From the NCBI GenBank assembly GCA_015039315.1, contig WIDE01000076.1, positions 95,928-159,927 of the forward strand: a stretch of 64,000 nt of DNA. Reading direction: 5' to 3'. The position numbers were made by a program, and so were the translations under genes. The notes beneath the pieces were generated by a model, which saw nothing but the letters and a program-made list of their open reading frames with translations, was not told where the DNA came from and ran no database searches. This document shows positions 1 to 10,349 of this stretch, piece by piece; the stretch's first letter is position 1; every line of letters starts with the position of its first letter. This DNA comes from Clavulina sp. PMI_390 (taxonomy: Eukaryota > Basidiomycota > Agaricomycetes > Cantharellales > Hydnaceae).

Positions 1-491
1 TGAGGTCGCCCGATCTGGACCTAGATCTAGAGCCCTGCTCGGGCAACCTGAAACAGAAACGACTTTCACGTCGATTAGAGCAGTGAAGCAAAGTGCGAAG
101 GAAGGCATGGGATCATATAGCAGCGATGTTGATATTGTCAAAGGTTCAGCATGTCACTGAAGTTCCATCGCACCCAGGCCCCTTTAGCATCGTCGTCATG
201 AGTTACTCAGCTGCGACATGATAGAACAAATGTTGGTGGGGCCGCCATATCGATTGGTACGGTGACAATTACATCGACTGAAAAGGATAACGAGTGTCAT
301 TGGTATCCACCCAACGGTCGAAGGGAATGAGTGTAGGTATACGATGATAGATACTGAAAGCCCCAAAAGAATGCGCAACGGCCGGAAAGAAGAACGAAAG
401 GCAAGCCGAGATCAGATTGTGCTATGTGAAAGTACCAAGTGCCAAGCCAGGCCAAGGAAGGGCTAGGGGTGGTTGTTGCGAGGCACGCCTT
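1..491. other. no gene recognised
   Basis: Short open frames exist on both strands here but none shows splice signals, a domain or a sensible start. The right part is probably the 3' untranslated and downstream region of the secreted-protein gene that ends at 492. Confidence 0.4.
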
Positions 492-1061
492 CTAGCACGA
501 GTCGACCCCGAGGTACGAAGGACAAACGACGCAGCTGGTGTCGGAGCCAGCGACGGCTGGGACGGGGTCCACCGATGCAGTGTTGCCCTGGGAGTCGTAC
601 AGCTGCATGCCGACCTGCTTTCCGTCGGCAGCAAGAGACGTCCAGTCGTACGAGGTGCTGAAATATCGGTTAGTCGGATGGTATGATAGAGGTGTTAGTC
701 TTTGAATGTAGACTCACTCATTTTGAGTGATCTGGCCCCACAATCCTCCGTCAGGGCAGTAGATAACAATCATGTAGGGTTCGTTTACGGCTTCCCACTA
801 TCAATAGGACATGAGAACTGGCACAGTGAGTCACGGTGAGAAGGTAAGGAGTCACCGAGATGGTGGAGTTCTGACAACTAGTGAAGCTGGATGGCGTGGA
901 GCTCTGAACAAGCCAGACGTCAGAAACGTCGAGGGTCTTCGATCAACCGCGAGTATTATCCTTACGAATGTTATAGCATCCCTCTTCTCGAGCCGGTTCT
1001 TAGCACCAGCAACGAGAGAAGCGGTAGCGAAAAGAGTGGCAGCGACAGCAGAAAAACGCAT
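492..1061 (-). CDS. small secreted protein, Kex2-processed, four exons
   Basis: Exons on the minus strand are 1061-966, 903-856, 797-718 and 657-492; phases agree and give 129 residues. Residues 1-20 form a signal peptide (MRFSAVAATLFATASLVAGA), followed by a Kex2-like Glu-Lys-Arg site at about 26-28. The mature part has a conserved arrangement (TSCQNSTISW, then a YMIVIYCPDGG strand, later a QLYDSQGN strand) and ends with CVVCPSYLGVDSC. From memory this resembles small secreted beta-sandwich-like proteins common in Agaricomycetes, which carry a Cys, a Trp about seven residues on, then a beta strand. No enzymatic residues are seen and the function is unknown; wall-associated or effector-like roles are possible. 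It is divergent from RPN3 and has a TATA box 76 bp before the start. Confidence 0.72.
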
Positions 1062-1136
1062 TGTGAAGAAAGTAGGCGAAGCGAACGATTTGGAGGCTCA
1101 GAGGAAAGAGTGGAGCCCATCTCACCGCGGCTCAAC

Positions 1137-1144
1137 TTTATATA
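1137..1144 (-). promoter_or_regulatory. TATA box of the secreted-protein gene
   Basis: TATATAAA reads on the minus strand about 76 bp upstream of the start codon at 1061, a normal fungal TATA position. Inferred from sequence alone. Confidence 0.45.
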
Positions 1145-1772
1145 GCGTTTCTTGGATGACATCCAGGAAACCTCGTCGCAAGGGCAGTTTCATTGGCGAT
1201 CACCTTGGCAGCATGACAACGCATTCAGAAGGATGGACGAAGAAGAAGAAAAGGGATCGGCCCTTCCACAGCAAAATGAACACGCCGTAACTCTCAATTG
1301 CCGTCTTCGACACACTGGCCCCGCGATCTGAATGGCGGAACGGTGCTAACTGCCGACCAATGAAAAAAAAATGACGATATACCCGGAGATTCATCACGGA
1401 CGATCGAGTCCCCCAGGCCGAGTAGGGACAAGAAATCCAATACTTTACAATGGCTGTTGCTCTCAAGCAGAGATTTGGTGTTTCATCAAGCCAGGGGTGT
1501 GATTGCTCGCTCCGGGTCAATATATAGTGCTCGCCTCAGAGGTCTCAAGGTGAATGAAGAATCTTGATCTCGTGCTCTTGGCCAGGCACACGTGGTGGAG
1601 CTGGCACATCGCCTATTCACTGAAATCGGTGACTAAGAATTGCGAATGAGTCTGAGATTCGGATCCCCGCAGACATCAGCGGGAGTTAGAAGTCAACATC
1701 ATGCTGTTGGTTTGGGAAAATGTTCCCACGGTCTCGTCCCACACGTGACAAGAGGACTGACGCGTCCCAAAA
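1145..1772. promoter_or_regulatory. divergent intergenic region, secreted protein / RPN3
   Basis: No coding signal is visible. The region lies between two divergent genes and must contain the upstream part of both promoters. A TATATAG element near 1518-1526 lies about 250 bp before the RPN3 start, rather far for a core TATA box. Confidence 0.4.
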
Positions 1773-3625
1773 ATGCCAGAGCCCAAAGCATCTTCTCCAG
1801 CAACGGCGACGCCAGCAAAGGATGAGAAGGTTGAATCTAAACCAGCTCCGCCTCCCCCGCCATCTCCTGTGACCGAGATCCGCAACAATGCTGCCCTCAT
1901 CGAGCGCGCTGTATCCACTCTTGAGCCCCGATTTGCGCACCGCGTTCTTCGAAGCTTGACACATCTTAGAAGGAAATTGGATGGAAATGTCTTACGCGAA
2001 GCTTCCAGTGCTCTCTATCCTAAAGGTTCGTGTTGAAATCGTCAAAACTTGAGCGCTCTCTATGCTCACGATCGTCATTGCATGTACCACCCTGGTTGGG
2101 ATTAGATTCCTCGACTCTTTCCAAGCTCCTTACTCTTCTTCCAGCCAAATCCGACGTGGAAATGGATGTCGATACGCCTTCCAAGAGCGCTCCCATCAAG
2201 CCTGTCAATTCAGAGCCCAGCCCTGAAGTAGACACCTACATTCACCTCCTCTACATCCTCTTCCTGATTGATGCCAAACAAATCCCGAAAGCTATGAGCG
2301 TTTCGCTAGCCACGACTGAGAATATCCACTCCCTCAACCGGCGGACATTGGACCCCATTGCAAGCAAGGTCTACTTCTACCTCGCCCGTTCGCATGAGCT
2401 TGCGGGAAAGCTTTCTGACATTCGACCGTAGGCGTCTAATTATGCTAATCCATTTAACCCGCTAATTCGTATCGTTTTTCAATATCATTAGATTATTGCT
2501 GGCTGCGCAGCGCACCGCTTCGTTGAGGCAAGATGCAGACAGCCAAGCAGTTCTCATTAACCTGCTCCTGGCCAATTACTTGCATTATTCTCTATACGCT
2601 CAGGCTGACAAGCTCGTATCGAAGACGACATTCCCTACGAGTGCTGGTAACGCCCAGCTCGCCCGTTACCTGTTCTACTTGGGCCGTATCCGTGCTGTCC
2701 AGCTGTCGTACACCGAGGCGCACACTCACCTCCAGCAAGCGATTCGCCGAGCACCTAATGCCAAGCTTGCCCCCGGTTTCTATCAGACTGTCCATAAATA
2801 CTTCATTGTCACGGAGCTGCTTATGGGTGACATTCCTGAGCGCAGCCTCTTCCGTGATCCCGTGTTGAGGAAACCATTGTTGCCATACCTTCGTATTGTA
2901 CAAGGTCTGTATTCTATCACCTCTGATACACCACGTCGACCATTTAATCGGTTCATTTTGCAGCTGTGCGAACGGGCGACCTCTCACAATTCCAATCGGC
3001 GCTTCAAACTCATAGCGAGCAGTTCAATCAGGATTCCACCTATAAATTGATTCTACGTCTACGGCACAATGTCATCAAGACGGGCGTTCGATCCCTTTCC
3101 CTCGCCTACTCGCTCATTTCGCTGCGTGACATATGTGTCAAATTGCATCTTGATTCGGAAGAGGATGCAGAGTACATTGTTGGGAAGGCCGTTCGTGACG
3201 GTGTGATCGAAGCCCGTCTTGACCATACCAACGGCTGGATGATCGCCCATGCTCGGGCTGGTGGCGCGGACGGTATCGAGGGTGTCTACGCGACTGCGGA
3301 GCCCCGTGAAGTGTTCACGAAGCGTATTGGCTTCTGTTTGGAGCTGCATAACGAATCTGTCAAGGTCAGTTATCATATTCTCTCCTCTCTCCCAATCTCG
3401 ATCTTGGCCGAGCAGCCGTCTTTCAATGATCCGCCATCTTGTTCCATCAACTGATCCTCTTCTCGTTCGTTCTAGGCTATGCGCTATCCTCTCAATGCTC
3501 ATCGCAAGGAGCTCCAGAATGCGGAGGCGGCTCGGGAGCGCGAGAAGGAGCTCGCGAAGGAAATTGCGGATGGGGAGCTCGATGATGAGAGTGATGGTGG
3601 AGGACCCGGCATGAGCGAGTTCTGA
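1773..3625 (+). CDS. RPN3: 26S proteasome regulatory subunit RPN3 (PSMD3)
   Basis: Exons 1773-2025, 2106-2427, 2492-2904, 2964-3364 and 3476-3625 join in phase to 512 residues, close to the usual family length. The product is a subunit of the lid of the 19S regulatory particle, which recognises and deubiquitinates substrates of the proteasome. The N-terminus is Pro/Ala-rich, followed by helical repeats (YFYLARSHEL, ARYLFYLGRIRA). Exon 4 holds the PCI domain, with the winged-helix part around SLISLRDICVKLHLDSEEDA and a DGVIEARLDH strand. The C-terminus is a charged coiled coil rich in Glu, Lys and Arg, ending GMSEF. The start at 1773 is the first ATG of the open frame. No truncation is seen. 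Confidence 0.93.
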
Positions 3626-5275
3626 GCGCAAATCATTACACCTGTACCTACATCGTGACGGCGGGAAAATCAAGCTTCACCTGCATCTTAATGAACCTTC
3701 GCCCTTACAAGCCCATCACGCTTATATTTCGCTCCGCGCTTGCTTGCATGGCCAAGGTTCCGTCGTGGGAATCTGTGATGTCACTCTCAATGTCTTGATC
3801 ATCGTTCTCTGGGCTTGAGGTGTGCTCGAATATGGCGTGCATGAGAATATGGTGTCAAATGCTTGCCTGTACTCTGAAGGAGCCCGTTCATGGACCCACT
3901 CTACCGTATGAATTAGCGGGCCTGACTCAATGTGGCGACATCGCCCCCGAGCAAGCCGACACTTCTGGTTCGCTTCCTTCCTCGCCAGACCACTCATTTG
4001 TATCTGAAATCGCCAATATCCACCCACGCACAATCACCTACCTATTGTCGGTCTTCGGGCCCCTTTAAGCACATTTGCAACAGACCTCTCTATCAGCCTT
4101 CGAACGTTCCATACTCTAACCCAACTCAAACGAATCTGGTTCGGTGATGAGTTGCAAATTCTTGTGTCCATTGATATGGTTATTCTTGAGCGCCCCAAGC
4201 GTTTGTTGAATCATTCGGCAGCAAATCACTTGGCTGGCGGCAGTGGTGCCGGGCGTGATCTACCTCACAGAGTTCTTATTGATTCAAATCATTCGATTCC
4301 CACTGTTCCGGACTCACCAGGAACAACGACACTCTGCGCGTGCTGCAGACAACCTTGAGCCTTATTGTAAGGGACAACACGTTCTCCCCGTTAACCCCGT
4401 GGTTGGTCAAAGGGAACCCTCAAGTTGAGGGTCGTTAATTAACCCTGTGCCTCCGGGCTCTCGTTTATCCTCATTGGGGACCGTTCGGAAGTCGGAGCGT
4501 TCATTTGGGTGAGAGGGGCCGGTCTGGACCTGAAAGCAAGTCCCTATACCGTAAACTTCTTTTTACTCCTAAGAGAGCTCATTCGTGGCGTGGGGTGAAC
4601 GTGGTATGGTACCATTTGAATGGGACCCAAGCTTGATTTTTCTGCTCTGCCTTCTGGGGTTGTGTTTCCTCACTTTGCAGCCGCAATTCTGCATAATGCT
4701 ATCTAGACTCAACAACCATCATGAACCAGTCGAGCCAATTGTGACTGGCGGAAACGCATTGCTCAGCTATTTCGCAGCCTCTGACTGGCTGTGCCCAAAA
4801 AAAAGGGTCTGGTTCTATCAGGGATGAACCAATACAAACAGACGATCTCAATCTCCGAAGTCGGTCCCGCCGACCTCGACCCTGTCAAATTGTTGTATTC
4901 TATTGAGCCCTGTGCCGAGAGCCTCAGCCGGCCAATTCTGCAGCCAAGGCGATTATGGAACGTGTGGTGGAATCGTTGGCGCATCTGGCGCTGTCAATCG
5001 CCGCCACGCGCCGGGGCATCCGGGCCTGATGGCGCTCGTCGTCAGTTATCTGTCGCCTTTTTTACCGACCGTCCAACGACGCTACACATTTCCCCCCTTC
5101 CACCTCCCCCTCACCACGCCCCTTTCCTCGAGCCTCGCGGCTCACCGCATTTACGAACCAATTTCTCACTCCCTCGGCCCCTCTCCGCCTCCTAACCTGC
5201 TCTCTCATTCCAACTGTAAAATCTGGCCAAACCTCATTTTCTCGACGCTGCTGCACGTCCCTCCCTCGATGCAGC
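3626..5275. other. 1.65-kb intergenic region
   Basis: Short frames occur but none has coding character or a spliced continuation. A pyrimidine-rich stretch at about 5080-5215 directly precedes the start of the seven-helix gene and looks like a fungal core promoter CT block. No RNA gene was recognised. Confidence 0.4.
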
Positions 5276-7549
5276 ATGGTAGTTTCTTTGACCCTCAACG
5301 AGAACAGCCTCATTGGAGGCTTTCTGTCGGGGGTCATACTCTCCTCAATGTGAGCCATTCTACGCCCCACGACACGGCCTGTTTTGCTGATTGCTGTCCT
5401 GTCAGTCTTTTTGGGATTCTCTCCGTTCAAGCAGCTCTGTACTTTCAATACTTCCCAAACGATAAATTCTGGATTCGCCTTATGGTACGCCTAATACACT
5501 GCTGATTTTCTGACATGGGCTGTGATTGACCACCCCGACGCCACTGGCGTGTTCTCGTCCATCTTGCCGTTGTGCCCACTTCAGGTGGCAATTTCATGGT
5601 AAGCTGTTGTGATGCGTCTGACGCTACTTACCGCTCACAGCCTTCATCTCATTGTAGGGTTATCCAGGGCGTTCAAGTGTACGTATCCCGACTCAGGCCC
5701 AATCGTCCGCTATTGACGGAAAGTCCCTATAGTTTCATTACAGCCTTTGTGGTTTACTTTCGGCTCATTGGTGACTGGGCCCCGGACGATGTTCCAGATT
5801 TGATCGACTTGCCATGGTTGGTTTTCATTATCATCATCAAGGGTCCTCGCTCACTGGTCCCCTAGGTACAGCACAATATGGCAGCTCGTCTCGGTACGCA
5901 AGCTCATGCTCTCGCTGGACTCTCTGGCTCTGGCTGACCATTGCTGACTTTCTGAATGGTAGGTCGTCGCCGCATTAGGGACCCAGACATGCCTCGTGCT
6001 CCGGCTTCATACTCGTGGGTTCTACATCTCAGATTCCCTCTGAATGCTTTTTTCTGATCCATTATGGCCACTCTTAGTTCTTGGATCCCGATGCCTCCCA
6101 GTCCTCACTGTGAGTCTCCATCCCCATCAGCTACACGCTCGTCTCACGGTCTATTAGTTTGCTACAGCAGTCATCACATTCGGTAAGCCTCGTCCACTTG
6201 ACAGATGGACCCTTCACTAAACCTCTTGGGTTATTGGCTCAGCTCTTGGAATATGTGCGTCCTCAACCTTTTGATATTGCCCAAATTATACTCACGATTA
6301 CTCGATGCAGGGAGCGTTTCTGTTTTGTGCGCATACTATCCTATACCGTGAAGTTCGTTCGTACTAACCCACCCGATAGCATTGATGGGGACATCAGCCA
6401 AATCAGAACGTCCTACCTTTCATGGCTCGTATCCACCGTATGTGTCGCTCTTGGCTGCACCCCCTTACTGCCACTAACATTTGATGTCTCTGATAGACGC
6501 TCGTCGATACCAAGTTGGCGTTCTGCATGATGTTTGTTATTCATCGGCGAAAAACTGGAATCACTTCGTGAGCTCTATCCCAACGTTGCACTTTTGCACT
6601 GGTGCTAACTCTGCTGGACTACAGCACAGACCGCGCGCTTCAGACCATGATGGTGTATGCGATCACTACCGGAATGCTCACGGCGTGAGTAATTATTGCT
6701 TCCCTGAGCTGCCGCCAACGTAGCTAAATGATTGAATCTAGGTTTGTATCGCTAGCGATCGTTATTGGAGTAAGAGTTCTTCCAGATTTCGGTTTCATGC
6801 TTAGTGGAGGACTAACAATGGTGACGTCATCAGAATTCTGTTGGTAATGGAGAACACTCAGGCATCGTTGCGCTCGGTATCGTACGTTGCTCTTGCCTTG
6901 GCTTTGCTGCACTCTGTCGTCTATGAACGCGTAAAGTTTAACCAATTACTAACACATAGGGGTTCTCACAATTACACACGATGACACTACTATCAATGTA
7001 TGTCCAATAATACCCTCAGGCTTCCGACATATGCTAACACCATGAGATTAGATTGCACGGGCGTCGGAAAGTCAAAAAGCACTTGTATGCAGATAATGTG
7101 ATTGATATTCCCATGGATGTCATTCGAACATTGGTGCGCATTTCTCTGCTTGTTTTGATCCTTCAAAGCTGTCGGCCTGATCACTAGCCCATGGCTATTA
7201 TACAGACCCCCGACCAAACAAAACGTAGTAGAGTTCCAACACCAATCGTCATCATTGCGAGATCTGATGATGCTGGGCACATCTACGCGACCAAGTACCA
7301 CCAAGACCGTGAATTATCATCAAGAATGTCTTCGGACATCACGGAATCGACTGGCTCACCGCACTCAACTGATGCTTTGACTCGTGCGTGTAAGCTCTTC
7401 AATCAAGACCCAGGACCCCCCGGACCATGCCTAACACCGCTTTGTTTCTCACCCTTGCAGTCAGTCACGACCGTTTCCAACCCACTTGGCCTACCGAAAT
7501 CACACGTGGGGTACCCGAGTATTTGCATCCTCTTCCCGCTTCTCCATGA
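5276..7549 (+). CDS. DUF6534-type seven-helix membrane protein (many small exons)
   Basis: The order of segments matches the Agaricomycete DUF6534 family of seven-helix membrane proteins of unknown function. It starts MVVSLTLNENSLIGGFLSGV (5276-5349), continues with helix 1 (LFGILSVQAALYFQYFPND, 5406-5484), then a VIQGVQVFITAFVVYF helix (5658-5770), a later TLVDTKLAFCMMFVIHRRKT exon (after 6496), the typical TDRALQTMMVYAITTGMLT segment (about 6626-6684) and FVSLAIVIG. A loop exon LHGRRKVKKHLYADNVIDIP follows at about 7053, then a cytoplasmic tail. The best 3' end splices 7389 to 7462 and stops at 7547-7549. Exon joins between about 5485 and 6500 are not fully resolved: no open exon for the usual second helix was found between 5485 and 5584, so the gene may be degenerate or my model incomplete. 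Confidence 0.6.
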
Positions 7550-8179
7550 CCAATCTACCATGCTTCCACCATTCAACATCCTCGTTCCTTCGTCGCCCTC
7601 CCGCCTTCATTCCCACCTCCGACAACTCATCACCTCAATCACATAGACTCACCAGTTTCTCTCGCTGGCTTTCGTCGCTTTGTATTTTAACCAATAGACT
7701 CTAAAGTCTCGCGCCGCTCTCAACCATCAATCGTCAGGCTCAGTTTGCCCACCCTCTCCCTCCACTACTCCATCTTGCCCTTCTTTCCTCGATTTCCCCG
7801 TTGCTGCTTTCTTGCTCCGTCTAGCTTTCATTGCTCTTCATCGTGTACACGTTTCTCAAAGTCTCCTACGCTACCTCAATATCGCTTTTCCCCGCTCGTG
7901 CTAGTAATAACTTGGGCTCCCAGACCTCGGACCGCAGCGCGGGAGGGGACTTCTTGTGTTGTCACTCTCTCCCCTCGAGTTCCAGGCTGGGCAGTTCGCA
8001 GGAAGTCGCTTGGTTTTTATTTGTTATACTGCTAGTTCACTACCAATGTCAATACCATTGTAACATTCATCTGGTGCTTGTTTCCTTCTCTGAATCAGTT
8101 CTCAAAACTTGTCATTTGTTCCAGCAAAGCGTGGGAAACTGTGTATCAGCTCCCAAGCCTCACTTTGCGCAGACTGAGA
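7550..8179. other. pyrimidine-rich region before the gap
   Basis: Downstream of the seven-helix gene the plus strand is rich in C and T (about 7740-7870). No convincing gene is seen. It may be a 3' untranslated region and the promoter of a gene lost in the gap. Confidence 0.35.
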
Positions 8180-8820
8180 NNNNNNNNNNNNNNNNNNNNN
8201 NNNNNNNNNNNNNNNNNNNNNNNNNNNNNNNNNNNNNNNNNNNNNNNNNNNNNNNNNNNNNNNNNNNNNNNNNNNNNNNNNNNNNNNNNNNNNNNNNNNN
8301 NNNNNNNNNNNNNNNNNNNNNNNNNNNNNNNNNNNNNNNNNNNNNNNNNNNNNNNNNNNNNNNNNNNNNNNNNNNNNNNNNNNNNNNNNNNNNNNNNNNN
8401 NNNNNNNNNNNNNNNNNNNNNNNNNNNNNNNNNNNNNNNNNNNNNNNNNNNNNNNNNNNNNNNNNNNNNNNNNNNNNNNNNNNNNNNNNNNNNNNNNNNN
8501 NNNNNNNNNNNNNNNNNNNNNNNNNNNNNNNNNNNNNNNNNNNNNNNNNNNNNNNNNNNNNNNNNNNNNNNNNNNNNNNNNNNNNNNNNNNNNNNNNNNN
8601 NNNNNNNNNNNNNNNNNNNNNNNNNNNNNNNNNNNNNNNNNNNNNNNNNNNNNNNNNNNNNNNNNNNNNNNNNNNNNNNNNNNNNNNNNNNNNNNNNNNN
8701 NNNNNNNNNNNNNNNNNNNNNNNNNNNNNNNNNNNNNNNNNNNNNNNNNNNNNNNNNNNNNNNNNNNNNNNNNNNNNNNNNNNNNNNNNNNNNNNNNNNN
8801 NNNNNNNNNNNNNNNNNNNN
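8180..8820. other. assembly gap of 641 N
   Basis: All bases are N. Apparent open frames crossing it are artefacts. The gap size may be an estimate rather than a measurement. Confidence 0.99.
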
Positions 8821-9658
8821 GAGGGGGTACTTGCACCCCCCAGGGGAGGTCATAACACCTGAGGGGTGCCAAATAGCTTTTCCCATAAAATAGACTCACT
8901 GGAATCTTTGAGTGCAGTTATAAGGTCCGTCAGAAATGATACAATTGCTCAAGTGCAGAATACCACGCTCAAGCACGGTGAAACCACGGTAGCCTATCCA
9001 GCAAAGGCATTGCCAAGGAAGCAATTATTTCGCTAGCACGTTCTGTGATGGCCGTAAGCCTCTATCGACCAAAAGAGGTGGTCATGGCGCGAGAGATGGA
9101 GGTGTGAAGGCTGGGAGTTACCAATTACGGGAATTGTTATTATGAAGATTTGCAATCAGGTTAGTAGCCGGCTCTACCCCCATCAAGGAGGCGCAGTCTT
9201 GCTCGTACTAGTAGAGAGCTTAGCCGCGCTTGAACTCACCTCGATAGGAGGATCGCTATGGGAATGTAGTTGTGTACCGTCGCCAGACGCAGCTCTCAAC
9301 ATAAATCCTATTTACCGACGACTCCGCTAGAAGACCACCGAGATAGCCTGACGTGTACGTTGCCCTCCAACGAGCTCTCGCCACCTATCTCGTCCACCCA
9401 GATGTCCGCCACCCAGGGACTTTAATATAAGAAGGGGGCCAGACGGTGCTTTCCGTCCTCCACAACCCTCCCCCCCGCTCTGGTCCAAGTCGCTACTATC
9501 TCTATCAGGCACACCCGAGACTTTACTTGTCGGCTGCTTCTAGAATATTATGGCGACCTATCAACCTGGCCCTTTCTTGCATGTGCGCCGTGTTTCTCTT
9601 TCATTACAGCAAAGGACAGGCTCTAGAAGGCCGAGCCTAGAAGGAATTCATCATAAGC
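8821..9658. other. region right of the gap, no gene recognised
   Basis: The first 60 bases contain several short inverted repeats rich in G and C (for example GGGGGT..ACCCCC at about 8823-8842, then AGGT..ACCT). The remainder holds no coding region I can support; it leads into copy 1 of the tail-anchored-like family. Confidence 0.4.
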
Positions 9659-10349
9659 ATGACGCTAACCCACAGATCACTCCAGGAAACTTGTTCGTCT
9701 AGCCGAGATCATTCCCCGCGCGAGACTATACCCCCCCTTCCAGATCCTGGCTCGTCTAGTACGTAACGTATTTGCTTTTCCATTCTAAACTGACATCGTG
9801 CATTATATACTCCCTCTCCTACCTACACAAAGGCGACCATGTTTCATTGCAAGAAAGTGTCATTTTCCAGAGCGGGGTGGACAACGACGAACGCGTCCCA
9901 TACCCAGCTGACCGTCAAGAGGGTTCTATCAGCCCCAATCAGAGCATCCGACTTTTTAGTCGCCTTGCTCCCGAGATCGACCTCGAAGCCCAAGTCATTC
10001 ATTTGCACCCATGCCTTTCCTCTCCATCTGTACCTCCAATTGTATACCCTCCCCCAGCCCTCCCCCACATAGCACCATTGACGGCTATTACGACCAATAA
10101 CGGTAAGCCAATGTTTCTTCATGTAGGTCTTTTCAAGCTACATGTAGATGCGTCACTATTCCCCCCATAGATTCCCCTCATGTGTCGATGTCCCGACAAT
10201 GGTGGTTCCGACCCTCACTACAGCTTCCAAGAGCTATCAGAGACGCTCCTTGGACTAAAATCCTAACAAATCTGGCCTCAGTCGCCACGATTATGACCTT
10301 TATCCTGGGATTTTGGTATCTCGTCACAAAGGGGTCTCCCTCAACTTGA
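9659..10349 (+). CDS. tail-anchored-like Pro/Ser-rich protein, paralogue 1
   Basis: Exons 9659-9758, 9833-10102 and 10171-10349 join in phase to 182 residues. Residues 1-125 are polar, Pro/Ser-rich and probably disordered, with an APEIDLEAQVIHLHP stretch shared with the other two copies. Near the C-terminus a DAPWTKI motif precedes one hydrophobic helix (LASVATIMTFILGFWYLV) and a short basic-polar tail (TKGSPST). There is no signal peptide, so the layout suggests a protein anchored by its tail with the body in the cytosol; that is inference. No known family is recognised. It is the most diverged of three tandem paralogues, 3.5 kb upstream of copy 2. The start could lie elsewhere, since only reading phase and the splice signals support exon 1. 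Confidence 0.6.

Noticed and set aside
4152..4428. Short plus-strand frames between RPN3 and the seven-helix gene
   Set aside because: Overlapping frames of equal quality, no splice continuation and no domain.
7831..8899. Long open frames crossing 8180-8820 on both strands
   Set aside because: They consist of N bases read as open codons; the real sequence on both sides shows no coding character.
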